DNA of 64,000 nucleotides from Serratia marcescens (GTDB taxonomy: Bacteria > Pseudomonadota > Gammaproteobacteria > Enterobacterales > Enterobacteriaceae): NCBI RefSeq assembly GCF_001902635.1, contig NZ_MJAO01000011.1, positions 1 to 64,000 on the forward strand, given 5' to 3'. A program made the translations under genes and the position numbers. The notes below the pieces were generated by a model. The model saw nothing but the letters and a program-made list of their open reading frames with translations, made no database searches and was not told where the DNA came from. Positions 1-7,992 of this stretch are shown here, in pieces. Each line of letters begins with the position of its first letter. Within the stretch, counting starts at the first letter, position 1.

Positions 1-178
1 CGGCAACGCGCCGTTCGTGGTAAGCAGCGTGCCGGTCTCGCGCGACGGCATGGTGCTGAAGGCGGGGGCGGAAGTGGCGGTGAACGAGAACGCCACGCTG
101 TCGCTGGGGTACGGTGGGCTGCTGTCGCAGCACCATCAGGACAACAGCGTCAACGCCGGTTTCACCTGGCGCTTCTGA
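1..178 (+). CDS. Autotransporter-type outer-membrane beta-barrel protein, C-terminal fragment
   Basis: Only the last 58 codons are inside the window, read in frame from base 2 to the TGA at 176-178. The peptide has alternating hydrophobic and polar residues typical of beta strands, with short turns (GMVLKAG, ENATLSLGYGG), and ends NAGFTWRF. A terminal Phe on an amphipathic strand is the usual signature of autotransporter and other BAM-inserted barrels. The passenger domain lies upstream and cannot be assigned. A strong terminator follows within 30 bases, so this gene ends its transcription unit. Barrel fold: fairly confident; function: unknown. Confidence 0.7.
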   Translation, partial: GNAPFVVSSVPVSRDGMVLKAGAEVAVNENATLSLGYGGLLSQHHQDNSVNAGFTWRF

Positions 179-202
179 CGCTCAGCGGTTTTCACAAGGA
201 TA

Positions 203-230
203 ACGGAGCCGGCATGCCGGCTCCGTTTTT
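203..230 (+). terminator. Rho-independent terminator of the autotransporter gene
   Basis: CGGAGCCGGC and GCCGGCTCCG form a 10-bp perfect stem (204-213 with 216-225), followed directly by five T. Confidence 0.85.
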
Positions 231-286
231 ATTTGCGGCGGTGACGGCGGCGGGGTGAAAACGTATCATGGCGCGGCACCAGGGCA

Positions 287-401
287 ATAAAAAACCGGGA
301 CCCTTGCGGATCCCGGCTTGAAAGTGGGTAAAACAGATTAGCGCTAAAGGCTCAAGCCCCGTATTGCTTGTGCAGTCCGAGCGATGTGGACATCGTCTCG
401 G
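287..401 (-). ncRNA. Candidate small RNA, minus strand
   Basis: Read on the minus strand, this stretch begins with an imperfect hairpin (377-401, arms CCGAG+CGATG with one bulge and a short loop). An unstructured segment of about 60 nt follows, and it ends in a GC-rich stem (ACCCGGGA-type arms, 295-300 with 311-316 plus two further pairs) followed on the minus strand by six T. No minus-strand gene lies close enough to need this terminator, and the reading frame at 344-673 on that strand does not look like a protein. Hairpin, single-stranded region and U-tailed terminator is the layout of an Hfq-type small RNA. I see no convincing promoter and cannot name an RNA family. The 3' part faintly resembles MicF, which is not enough for an assignment. 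Confidence 0.3.
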
Positions 402-642
402 CAGCGGCAACGGAACAAATTTTCCCTGGTGTCATTATGGTTATTATCAAAAAACGTGCTGGTGTTATTTTTTATAGTGTATTGCTGTATGTCTCTTTTG
501 ATACCATGTTTGACGATGCAACATGGTATGTCAAGCAACGTTTTTAACGCATAATTGCATGAGATGCTAGTTTTAGATGTGGCTTTTTCATCAGAAATAA
601 TCAAAACGACTGATAAATCAGTAAAAAAAATCGAAGGAACAA
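402..642. other. Intergenic region upstream of the BetR-type regulator
   Basis: Together with 179-401 this is a 464-base gap. The right part is AT-rich and should carry the promoter for the gene at 643. A ribosome binding site (AAGGA, about 633) precedes that ATG. No operator repeat was found. Confidence 0.5.
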
Positions 643-1494
643 ATGAATAACAATCACCAAAAATTCGATTCACAGTCGATTGCCAATCGGGTCAGGGAGC
701 TGTTTTTACATTACGGTATTGGAAAACGTCAGCATGCCCGAGAACTCAGCCGCATCTTGGATCTGAGTTTTTCACATGCGCACCGCAAACTGAAAGGACA
801 AAGCCCCTGGACGCTGGAGCAGATCAACAGCGTCGCGGCCGCCTTGGGAGAAACGCCGGCGGCGATCGCCGATTTAAGTGCAGAACACGAGGTTTCCGAA
901 CCAAACATGGCGCGCGATGCCATCTTTTTCGTGGCAGGGGTGGCGATGCCTTGCGTCGGGCACATTGGCGACGAACTGCCCGCCGGGCGTCCGGCGGAAT
1001 TTGCGGCGCTGCGCGTGGAGGGGCAATGGCATATCTATCGCGCCGATGAGGCGCCGGTAGGCCAGCGCTATGGCGTCGATCTGATCGAAATCCGGCCCGG
1101 CTGCGGCGACGACGAACGGCTAAGCATCGCGGTATTGGACGATTCGCATCAGGCGGCCGATGAACTGGCCAAGTATCTCGGCAGCTGCGGTTTCAACGCG
1201 GTGGCGTTTTACGACGTCGACAGTTTCTGCCAGGCGTTGCAGCAAAGCCTGTTCGACGGTTACGTGGTGGACTGGCTGATCGGTGAGGAAACGGCGGATC
1301 GCTGTATCGCCACCATCCGTGCCTCCGATAACCCGGATGCGCCGGTACTGGTGCTGACCGGCGAACTGGGCACCGACCGACGCGAGTCGGAGATCGCGCA
1401 GGCGATGCGCGAGTACGACGTGCTCGGCCCGTATGAAAAACCGGTGCGGCTCCATGTGATCGAAGCCGCACTGCAACGCTGTTTTAATCTTTAG
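643..1494 (+). CDS. BetR-type HTH response regulator
   Basis: 283 residues. Residues about 12-75 form a helix-turn-helix segment of the BetR type (ARELSRILDLSFSHAHRKLK). Residues 160-280 form a receiver domain with the acidic pair D166/D167, phosphoacceptor D210 in YVVDW, the switch Thr in LVLTG and K266 in YEKPV. The order is reversed compared with OmpR-type regulators: DNA-binding domain first, receiver last. It is the natural partner of the hybrid kinase encoded convergently on the other strand, and the two 3' ends overlap by 11 bases, so their mRNAs are complementary there. ATG at 643 has AAGGA seven bases upstream. Targets are unknown. Confidence 0.8.
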   Translation: MNNNHQKFDSQSIANRVRELFLHYGIGKRQHARELSRILDLSFSHAHRKLKGQSPWTLEQINSVAAALGETPAAIADLSAEHEVSEPNMARDAIFFVAGVAMPCVGHIGDELPAGRPAEFAALRVEGQWHIYRADEAPVGQRYGVDLIEIRPGCGDDERLSIAVLDDSHQAADELAKYLGSCGFNAVAFYDVDSFCQALQQSLFDGYVVDWLIGEETADRCIATIRASDNPDAPVLVLTGELGTDRRESEIAQAMREYDVLGPYEKPVRLHVIEAALQRCFNL

Positions 1495-3268
1495 CGGGGA
1501 ACACTTCGGCCAGCGCGTTCGACAGCGCATCCAGCCGGACCGGTTTCATCAGGTAGTTGTCGAACAGCGCGCGCTGATCCGCCGTCAGTTGCTCCGGCGT
1601 GTAGGCGCTGATGCCGATGATCGGCACATGGCGGTTGGGGCCGCGGCGGTTGCGCAGCTGCTTGGCCAGGGCGGCGCCGTCGATGCCCGGCATCTGCAGA
1701 TCCAGCAACAGCGCGTCGTAAGGGCGCCTGAGCAGCTTCTGCAACGCGCGTTCCGGCGAGTCACACAGCTCGTGCCGGTAACCCAGCTTGTCCAGCAGTG
1801 CCGCAAAGGCGTCACCCACCGACCTGTTGTCATCCACCACCAGAACCTGCTGCGGCTTCTGCTGCAGCGGGGCATGGGTGGCGGCGGGCTCGTCGGCACG
1901 TTCTTCTTCACTGATCTGCACCGGAATGCTGACGATAAAGGTGCTGCCCTTCTTGATTTCGCTGTATACGGTGATGGTGCCGTCGAGCAGCGTCACCAGG
2001 CCGTGCACGATCGCCAACCCCATCCCCACGCCGGCATACTGCTTGGTATGCGACTGATCCAACTGGGTAAAGGGTTTGAATATCTGATCGAGCTGGTCTT
2101 TTTCGATGCCGATGCCGGTATCGGTCACTTCGATAATCAACGAACTGCCGCCGGGTTGCCGGCGCAGGCAGCTGTGCAGCGTAATGCTGCCGCTTTCGGT
2201 GTATTTGTAGGCGTTGGTCAGCAGGTTGACGATAATCTGCCGGATGCGCAGCGGATCGGAGTGCACCAGCAGGTGGCTGCATTCCACTTCGCAGCTCAGC
2301 TTGACCTGCTCTTTGCGGGTCAGGGTGGCGATCTCGTTGGCGGTTTCCGCGATCAGCTTTTGCGCGTCGAACGGCACGATGCGCAGTTCCATCATGCCGC
2401 TGTCGAGGTGCGCGTAGTCGGTCAGATCCTTCATCTGGCTTTCGATTTGCTGCGCGGCGGTCTCCAGCCGCTGGAAGGTGTCCGCATGTTCTGCCGACAC
2501 CCGGGTGTTCACCAGCACATCGATGGCCGACATCACGCTCTGCAATGAGGTGCGCAGCTCATGGCCGATGGCGCCGAGGAAGGCGTTCTTGGTGCGGGTC
2601 GCTTTCTCCGCCTCGATCGCTTTGGCCTGCTGGCGAATGGTCAACCGCTGCTGACGGAACACGATCAGGGTAATGGCGATCAGCGCGATCACCGAGAACA
2701 TGACGATCACCAGCCCATAGAAAATGATGTGCCGTTTCTCGATGTAGTCCTCATAGGCGGCGGTGCGCTGCTTCACCTCGGCGTGGTCGGTCAGGTTGGC
2801 CATTTCTATGGCGTAAGGCTTGATGGCCTTCATGGCCGCGGAAACCTGGCTGAAGTCGATGTTCGGGCTGTCCAGCAGCTTATCGATGCGATCCATCTGC
2901 ACCCGCATCTGTTTGACCACTTCGGGATAATCCGGCTCGGCGTACAGCGGCTGGGTGGATTCGGAGACGGTTTCCAGCACGTAAAAGCGCGAATAGAGGA
3001 TTTCGAACCGCAGGCGCAGGTTGTCGCTGTCCACCTGCGCGGCGTGGCTTTGCTGCTCGACCAGCGTGTCGAACTCCGCCAGCTTGATGGAGAACTTGGC
3101 GATCGACCAGGAGTAGTTCTCCTGCGTACCGGCGATGGCATACAACCCTTTCTTCGACAGGGTAGCGCTGTAGTAATAGAGCGTGATGGTCGAAGCCACC
3201 AAAAACAGCGCGGCGAAGATGGCCGGGATCGCCAGCCTGCTGCCGTTCTTAAAGGTCGTCAGCTTCAT
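1484..3268 (-). CDS. Hybrid sensor histidine kinase
   Basis: 594 residues. One membrane helix at about 13-34 and a second at 181-204 enclose a helical periplasmic sensor region of about 145 residues. The HisKA domain carries the phospho-accepting His in AIGHELRT (H236). The ATPase domain shows the N box (NLLTNAYKY, 348-356), G1 (DTGIGI, 383-388) and G2 (GVGMGLA). A C-terminal receiver has DD479-480, acceptor D523 in LLDLQMP and K575 in MKP. It presumably phosphorylates the convergent BetR-type regulator, possibly through its own receiver, although no HPt domain is visible. Its start overlaps the stop of the upstream periplasmic protein by 4 bases (ATGA), so the two are translationally coupled. 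The ligand is unknown. Confidence 0.9.
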   Translation of the reverse strand: MKLTTFKNGSRLAIPAIFAALFLVASTITLYYYSATLSKKGLYAIAGTQENYSWSIAKFSIKLAEFDTLVEQQSHAAQVDSDNLRLRFEILYSRFYVLETVSESTQPLYAEPDYPEVVKQMRVQMDRIDKLLDSPNIDFSQVSAAMKAIKPYAIEMANLTDHAEVKQRTAAYEDYIEKRHIIFYGLVIVMFSVIALIAITLIVFRQQRLTIRQQAKAIEAEKATRTKNAFLGAIGHELRTSLQSVMSAIDVLVNTRVSAEHADTFQRLETAAQQIESQMKDLTDYAHLDSGMMELRIVPFDAQKLIAETANEIATLTRKEQVKLSCEVECSHLLVHSDPLRIRQIIVNLLTNAYKYTESGSITLHSCLRRQPGGSSLIIEVTDTGIGIEKDQLDQIFKPFTQLDQSHTKQYAGVGMGLAIVHGLVTLLDGTITVYSEIKKGSTFIVSIPVQISEEERADEPAATHAPLQQKPQQVLVVDDNRSVGDAFAALLDKLGYRHELCDSPERALQKLLRRPYDALLLDLQMPGIDGAALAKQLRNRRGPNRHVPIIGISAYTPEQLTADQRALFDNYLMKPVRLDALSNALAEVFPAKD

Positions 3269-3759
3269 TTGATCACGATCCTGTCGACTTGCCAGATAAA
3301 GCGCGAGTTGTACAACGGCGAATTCAGCTCAGGCCCGGCGGCGTCGCGCGGATAAACCAGGAACAGCGGGCCGAAGTTTCTGAGCTTCAGCATCTCCCCG
3401 TCCATTTTGTAGGCCAGGATCATGTTGTACTTCTTGACGTCGGACAGGGGGACATCGATGTAATAATCGTTCAGCGCGTAAAACGTCAGCGTCTCGCCCT
3501 TGGCGCCGACGCGCTCCAGAATGTCCGCCACCGAAATCCCTTCAAACTTCCTTTGCGGCGTCCAGGAGGTAGAGGTGGTGATGCTGTGCACCGGCATCGC
3601 CAACAGTTGCTTATCGGTGAACAGATAGCTTTTATGGGCCGGATCGGTCACGTTGTCGATCTTGCCCGCCACTTCCAGGGTAAAGCTGAGTGCGCTGTTC
3701 TGGGCGATAATCAGGGCCACGCAGGCCATCGCGAGGGTTTTGCATAGTTTGAACAGCAT
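3265..3759 (-). CDS. Small periplasmic molybdopterin-oxidoreductase-domain-like protein
   Basis: 164 residues with a signal peptide (hydrophobic residues 8-24, cleavage near ALSFT). The rest resembles the small stand-alone 'oxidoreductase molybdopterin binding' fold: WTPQRKFEGISVADILERVG, ALNDYYIDVPLSDV, YPRDAAGPELNS. The usual cofactor-binding Cys of SUOX-type enzymes is absent, so it may have no cofactor. It is the first gene of an operon with the hybrid kinase (4-base overlap) and could serve as the periplasmic ligand-binding or accessory subunit of that sensor. That role is inferred from position only. Confidence 0.65.
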   Translation of the reverse strand: MLFKLCKTLAMACVALIIAQNSALSFTLEVAGKIDNVTDPAHKSYLFTDKQLLAMPVHSITTSTSWTPQRKFEGISVADILERVGAKGETLTFYALNDYYIDVPLSDVKKYNMILAYKMDGEMLKLRNFGPLFLVYPRDAAGPELNSPLYNSRFIWQVDRIVIK

Positions 3760-3920
3760 CGGTGTTCTCCAGAGGCGCGGGGAGGTTGTATCAGTCCCGC
3801 TAATTTATCAGGCAGAATAATGGCAGAAAAAGCAGGCGGGTGCGAAGAGAATAGTAAACCGCACAAAAAGAACAGGCCGGAGCCCGTCGGCCCGTGCGCG
3901 TAACCTTTCCCTTCGATTTG

Positions 3921-5273
3921 TCAGCCGCGCCGATGTTCTTTCAACAGCTGTGCCAGCTGCGTCAGGCCTGCCGTTAGCGCGTCCAGCGAGGGTGAACCCA
4001 GGCACAGGCGAATGCCCGTCGCACGTTCGTTGCGCTCCACCATCACGGCGCCCGGCGGCGTCACTTTGACGTTGCCTAATGCGGCGGCGGCGGCCACATG
4101 CTCGGCGGTTTCGCGCGGCATCGGCAGCCAGACATGATAAGCGTCGGGATGCGATACACATTGGCCGGCATCGAATATCGATGTAGCCAGATGCACCCTT
4201 CGCTGAGCCTCATGGCGCAACGCTTGCGGTATCGCCTCGATCGCGCCGCTGGACAGCCACTCCTCCACCACCGCGCAAGACAGTGGCGAGGGCGCGAAAG
4301 GTATATCTTGCAAGGCTTCTTCCGCCGATGTTCGCATGCCGGGCGGCAGAGTCAGCATACCGATCCGTAACCCCGGGCCGAGCGTTTTCGACAGGCTATT
4401 GACATGGAATACCCGCTCGGGTGCCAACGTCGCGAGCGCAGGCGCTGCTGAATGCCCCAGCGCGTACACGCCATCTTCGATGATCCAGACATCCGCCTGT
4501 CGACATATCTCGACGATAGCCTGCCTGCGTTCGGTGCTCATGGTGGCCGTGGTCGGGTTATGCAGCGTTGGAGTCAGATAGACTGCGGTATGGCCGGCGG
4601 CGGCGGCACGCTCGAGCGTGTTAGACAGCGCTTGCGGCACCATGCCTTCCGCATCGATGTCGACACCGAGCAAGCGATAGCCTTTACGCCGGGCCAGCGC
4701 GATCGCGCCGGGGTAGGTGAGTCTCTCCGTCAGTATCGTCCCGCGCGGCCCGCAGGCCAGGTCAAAAGCCAGTGAAATCGCCTGACGGGCATTGCTGGTC
4801 AGCGCCAGATGCGACGGTTCGATCGTGACGCCGGCGTTTTCGAGCCAGCGGGCCAACAAACGCCGGTGTTCCAGATGCCCGGTCGGCGGGGGATAGAGGT
4901 TCAGATGATCCGCATCCATTTTCCGCGCAATGCAGGCCAGTGTGCGTGCCAGAAAACGGTCGGTCAGCATCGCCGGCGGTGCATTGGACGAAAGATCGAT
5001 TTCACGCTTTTCATGGGCGTGGCGAATCGCCACGAACATCCCGCGGCCTTTCACGCTGCGTACCAGCCCGCGTCTTTCCAAGATAGCGTAGGCTTTGGTC
5101 ACCGTTCCCAGACCGATCTCCAATTGCCAGGCGAGCGTACGGTGAGCCGGCAGACGATCGCCGCCCTGCAGTTTACCCTCGATAATGTCCTCGCTTAACG
5201 CCAGCACCAACCGCTCGACGGTGGTGATTTCTGCATTGGCCAGGCGAGGTTGCCAGGGCGATTGAAGCCGCAT
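3921..5273 (-). CDS. MocR/PdxR-type regulator (GntR wHTH fused to aminotransferase fold)
   Basis: 450 residues from ATG 5273, which is preceded by CGGAG at good spacing. A GTG 30 bases upstream is in frame but sits inside the operator palindrome, so it is not chosen. Residues 15-85 are a GntR winged helix (LPAHRTLAWQLEIGLGTVTKAY). The rest is a fold-type I aminotransferase domain with the PLP-binding Lys in NSLSKTLGPGLR (K296), IIEDGVY (D267) and TLHNPT. Such proteins sense PLP or amino-acid adducts. It is divergent from the LysE/PhzF/DinB genes and probably controls both them and itself. Confidence 0.9.
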   Translation of the reverse strand: MRLQSPWQPRLANAEITTVERLVLALSEDIIEGKLQGGDRLPAHRTLAWQLEIGLGTVTKAYAILERRGLVRSVKGRGMFVAIRHAHEKREIDLSSNAPPAMLTDRFLARTLACIARKMDADHLNLYPPPTGHLEHRRLLARWLENAGVTIEPSHLALTSNARQAISLAFDLACGPRGTILTERLTYPGAIALARRKGYRLLGVDIDAEGMVPQALSNTLERAAAAGHTAVYLTPTLHNPTTATMSTERRQAIVEICRQADVWIIEDGVYALGHSAAPALATLAPERVFHVNSLSKTLGPGLRIGMLTLPPGMRTSAEEALQDIPFAPSPLSCAVVEEWLSSGAIEAIPQALRHEAQRRVHLATSIFDAGQCVSHPDAYHVWLPMPRETAEHVAAAAALGNVKVTPPGAVMVERNERATGIRLCLGSPSLDALTAGLTQLAQLLKEHRRG

Positions 5274-5292
5274 AGTGATGCTCCGAAAAACG

Positions 5293-5314
5293 AATAGTGT
5301 CACGTGACACTATT
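5293..5314. promoter_or_regulatory. Perfect 22-bp palindrome, candidate MocR operator
   Basis: AATAGTGTCAC followed directly by its reverse complement GTGACACTATT. It lies 20 bases upstream of the regulator ATG and 97 bases upstream of the exporter ATG. A degenerate further copy (AGTGTAACACATACTAT) begins at about 5327. MocR proteins commonly bind pairs of such elements in divergent promoters. Confidence 0.75.
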
Positions 5315-5410
5315 TAAATAGGTGAAAAGTGTAACACATACTATGTTGGTGAGAGGTTCCTGCGTTTTCAACAGCGGCTCGGCCATAAGGTGGGGCAGCG
5401 GAGTTTTTCC

Positions 5411-6040
5411 ATGAATGTCAGTCAGCTTGCGTTGGTGTATGGCGCGTACCTTCTCGCAACCGCCAGTCCGGGCCCCAGCAACATGGCGATCATGGGCGTT
5501 GCGATGCGTGACGGCCGCTCACCCGCATTGGCGCTGGCCGCCGGGGTGGTGACGGGATCGCTGTGCTGGGCGTTGTTGACGGCGACCGGTCTCGCTGCCG
5601 TGTTGTCCACTTATGCGCAAGCGCTATGGGTCATCAAAATAATCGGCGGTGTGTATATGCTGTATCTGGCACTGCGCGCCGGCCGATCCGCATTACGGGC
5701 GTTTCCCGTATCGACAGGCATAGCGGCAGGGTATGGTGCGCGATCTTATCGGAGGTTGTACCGGCAGGGCGTGCTGATGCATCTCGGTAATCCCAAGGCC
5801 ATCATGTCTTGGATGGCGATCATGTCGCTGGGTTTGCGACAAGGCGCGCCTGAAGGCATTTTACCGGCGATGATCGGCGGTTGTGCGCTGCTAGGCGTGA
5901 CGATTTTCGGGGGGTATGCCCTGCTGTTCTCAACGGCACCAATGATCGCGTTTTACACCCGGGTGAGGCGCTGGATTGAAGGAGTGCTTGCGCTGTTGTT
6001 CGCTGGTGTGGGCCTGGAGTTGTTGATATCTCGGGGGTGA
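5411..6040 (+). CDS. LysE/RhtB-family amino-acid exporter
   Basis: 209 residues from ATG 5411, with GCGGAG at 5398-5403; the in-frame GTG at 5390 has no such site. The N-terminus shows the family signature (ATASPGPSNMAIMGVAMRDG), then about five or six membrane helices and the mid-protein motif HLGNPKAIMSWMA. These proteins export amino acids or related small molecules across the inner membrane. It is the first gene of an operon with the PhzF-like and DinB-like genes, and the divergent PLP-dependent regulator suggests the exported compound is an amino acid or amine. The substrate cannot be told from sequence. Confidence 0.85.
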   Translation: MNVSQLALVYGAYLLATASPGPSNMAIMGVAMRDGRSPALALAAGVVTGSLCWALLTATGLAAVLSTYAQALWVIKIIGGVYMLYLALRAGRSALRAFPVSTGIAAGYGARSYRRLYRQGVLMHLGNPKAIMSWMAIMSLGLRQGAPEGILPAMIGGCALLGVTIFGGYALLFSTAPMIAFYTRVRRWIEGVLALLFAGVGLELLISRG

Positions 6041-6076
6041 CCACGCACGTCCGGCGTTAATCTGAGGAGAGAAGCG

Positions 6077-6928
6077 ATGGTTTTTGGCATGCAGATGGTG
6101 GATGTCTTTGGCGCCGAGCCACTCACCGGCAATCCGTTGGCGGTGATCACGGGGGCTGGGGCGTTGTCGACGGAAGACATGCAGCGTTTGACGCGTTGGT
6201 TCAATCTGTCGGAGACGGCCTTTTTGCTGCCGCCGACGCATCCCCAGGCAGATTACCGGGTACGGATATTCACGTTGGATCGTGAAATGCCGTTTGCCGG
6301 GCACCCGACGCTGGGCAGCTGCCATGCCTGGCTCACGGTGGGCGGCGCGCCACGTAACGAGGTGGAGATCATCCAGGAGTGCGGCGCAGGATTGGTGAGC
6401 ATTCGTCGCGAGGCCGGACGGCTGTGTTTTGCCGCGCCGCCGTTGATTCGCTCCGGGGCGCCGTCAGAAGAGGCGTTGGCCGACGCGCTGCGGTTTTTGG
6501 GGATCACGCCTGATGAGGTGCTCGATGCCGCCTGGATCGATAACGGCCCAGGGTGGCTGGGGATCCGGCTGGCCAGCGCCGAACGGGTGCTTTCCCTGAC
6601 GCCGGCGAGAAGCTGGCCGCGCAGAGTCGATATCGGCGTCGTCGGCCCACATGCCGATGGTGACGCAGCCTTCGAGGTTCGCGCTTTTTTGAGCGATCAT
6701 CTTGGCGCTATCGTTGAAGATCCGGTCACCGGCAGCCTCAATGCCTCATTGGCACAGTGGTTGTTCGCTTGCGGCGTGGTCGGCGGTGGATATATCGCCG
6801 CTCAGGGCCGGTGCCGTGGGCGCAACGGGCGCGTGTATGTCACCCGCGACGGCAGCGGGCGGGTTTGGGTGGGCGGCGACACGCGCACTCAGGTAGAAGG
6901 GCGGCTGCAAGGGATTGGCACGGCGTAA
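6077..6928 (+). CDS. PhzF-family isomerase/epimerase
   Basis: 283 residues, ATG with GAGGAGAG upstream. It shows the two-lobed diaminopimelate-epimerase fold of PhzF: MVDVFGAEPLTGNPLAV at the N-terminus, the catalytic Glu in NLSETAFLL (E46), DREMPFAGHPTLGS and, in the second lobe, EDPVTGSLNASLAQW. Family members isomerise small metabolites; only a few act in phenazine synthesis, and there is no phenazine operon here. It is second in the exporter operon. Confidence 0.85.
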   Translation: MVFGMQMVDVFGAEPLTGNPLAVITGAGALSTEDMQRLTRWFNLSETAFLLPPTHPQADYRVRIFTLDREMPFAGHPTLGSCHAWLTVGGAPRNEVEIIQECGAGLVSIRREAGRLCFAAPPLIRSGAPSEEALADALRFLGITPDEVLDAAWIDNGPGWLGIRLASAERVLSLTPARSWPRRVDIGVVGPHADGDAAFEVRAFLSDHLGAIVEDPVTGSLNASLAQWLFACGVVGGGYIAAQGRCRGRNGRVYVTRDGSGRVWVGGDTRTQVEGRLQGIGTA

Positions 6929-6997
6929 AACGCGCTGCCGTATCGCGTGCGGCTGAACCGAATGTCGATTTCCATCCGATGATAAGGAGTGAACAAT

Positions 6998-7564
6998 ATG
7001 TCTGTGGTGCCACAAAACGATAACCTCGTCGACGCTGATATTACGCAGCCGACGGCGGCCATCGATACGTTGAAAATGCTGGTGCGTTACAAAGCGTGGG
7101 CGAATGCGCTGACCTTCGACACCGTGATGTCCTTGCCGCCCGGTGAAGCATTACGGCAGCGGCCGACCCGCTTTGGCAATATGGTGCATACCTTGAATCA
7201 TGTGTATGTGGTGGACGACATCTTCAGGCACCATCTGCAAGGCCGAAAACATGGTTACCTGGCGCGCAATACCGAGCAAACGCCTGCGCTTGACTCTCTG
7301 CGGTGTGCGGTGGAGGCAATGGATCGCTGGTATATCGAACTGGTCGATAGCTGGTTGCCTGGGGATCTGGCACAGGTGGTGCATTTCGCGTTTGTCGACG
7401 GTGGCGAAGGCAGAATGACGCGGCAGGAAATCGTGTTGCATGTCGTTAACCATGCTACCTATCACCGAGGGTTTGTCGGCGATATGCTGTATCAGGTGCC
7501 CTTTCCCTCACCGGCAAACGATCTGCCGGTATTTCTTCGCGATCACTATCGCAAGGCGCGTTAA
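6998..7564 (+). CDS. DinB-family protein
   Basis: 188 residues from ATG 6998. AAGGAG at 6982-6987 fits this ATG and is too close to the in-frame GTG at 6989. It is a four-helix DinB/YfiT fold with the three potential metal-binding His in LNHVYVVDDIF and NHATYHRGFVGDML, plus MLVRYKAWAN at the N-terminus. Such proteins are often metal-dependent thiol transferases; the reaction here is unknown. It is the last gene of the exporter/PhzF operon. Confidence 0.8.
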   Translation: MSVVPQNDNLVDADITQPTAAIDTLKMLVRYKAWANALTFDTVMSLPPGEALRQRPTRFGNMVHTLNHVYVVDDIFRHHLQGRKHGYLARNTEQTPALDSLRCAVEAMDRWYIELVDSWLPGDLAQVVHFAFVDGGEGRMTRQEIVLHVVNHATYHRGFVGDMLYQVPFPSPANDLPVFLRDHYRKAR

Positions 7565-7655
7565 ATGATAGCCAGCACTTTTGGCCGCGTTAAATCGCTC
7601 CCACTATTTAACTTAACGCTGAGGTAGAAGAGCCTTCTTGGATCAGAGGTCGCGT

Positions 7656-7678
7656 GAGAGGAGGCCTCTCTCGTTTTT
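7656..7678 (+). terminator. Terminator of the exporter/PhzF/DinB operon
   Basis: GAGAGG and CCTCTCTC pair around AGG/AGGC, followed by five T (7674-7678). Confidence 0.65.
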
Positions 7679-7743
7679 ATAACTATCATATTAAAAATAA
7701 AAGAATTACTGAGTATGGATGGAGGCATTCAAATAATGCACTG

Positions 7744-7833
7744 ATGTGGTTATTTTATTTCATTGTTATATTAACATTGCTATTGATTTCTTGTGGTATG
7801 ACTGATTTTTATTCTCATTGTAGGCTGGCTTAA
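7744..7833 (+). CDS. Possible 29-residue lipopeptide
   Basis: ATG 7744 to TAA 7833. The translation is a hydrophobic stretch followed by a lipobox (LLLISCG, Cys17) and a short tail (MTDFYSHCRLA). It lacks the basic N-terminus of normal lipoprotein signals, and no good ribosome binding site is visible (GGAGG lies about 20 bases upstream). It could be a small lysis-type lipoprotein or chance in AT-rich DNA. Confidence 0.18.
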   Translation: MWLFYFIVILTLLLISCGMTDFYSHCRLA

Positions 7834-7992
7834 AACAATACTGTACGGTAAAATTAAACAGCCAAGGGAAGCCTTTTTCTCTTGTGTCTTGAAATATGTC
7901 GCTGAGTCATAAAGAACGTGAAATTTGTTATTCTGATTTAATTAATTTGATAGGTTTCTTGTTATTAGATTGAAAACTAATCTGGGGGACAT

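Larger units (their letters stand above)
7565..7992. other. AT-rich intergenic region with a possible tiny lipopeptide gene
   Basis: 428 bases. The base composition drops sharply after the terminator at 7656-7678 and stays AT-rich through the next gene, which marks the edge of a probably acquired segment. The only frame with protein-like character is the 29-codon one at 7744-7833, listed separately. Confidence 0.5.

Noticed and set aside
287-360. MicF small RNA
   Set aside because: Only the 3' end is vaguely similar; the conserved MicF 5' region is absent and there is no ompC gene nearby.
344-673. 109-codon minus-strand frame upstream of the BetR gene
   Set aside because: No family resemblance, no ribosome binding site, and it overlaps the promoter and start of the real gene; a small RNA explains the region better.
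6077-6928. Phenazine biosynthesis gene
   Set aside because: PhzF-family membership alone; no phzA-G partners are present, so phenazine synthesis is not supported.
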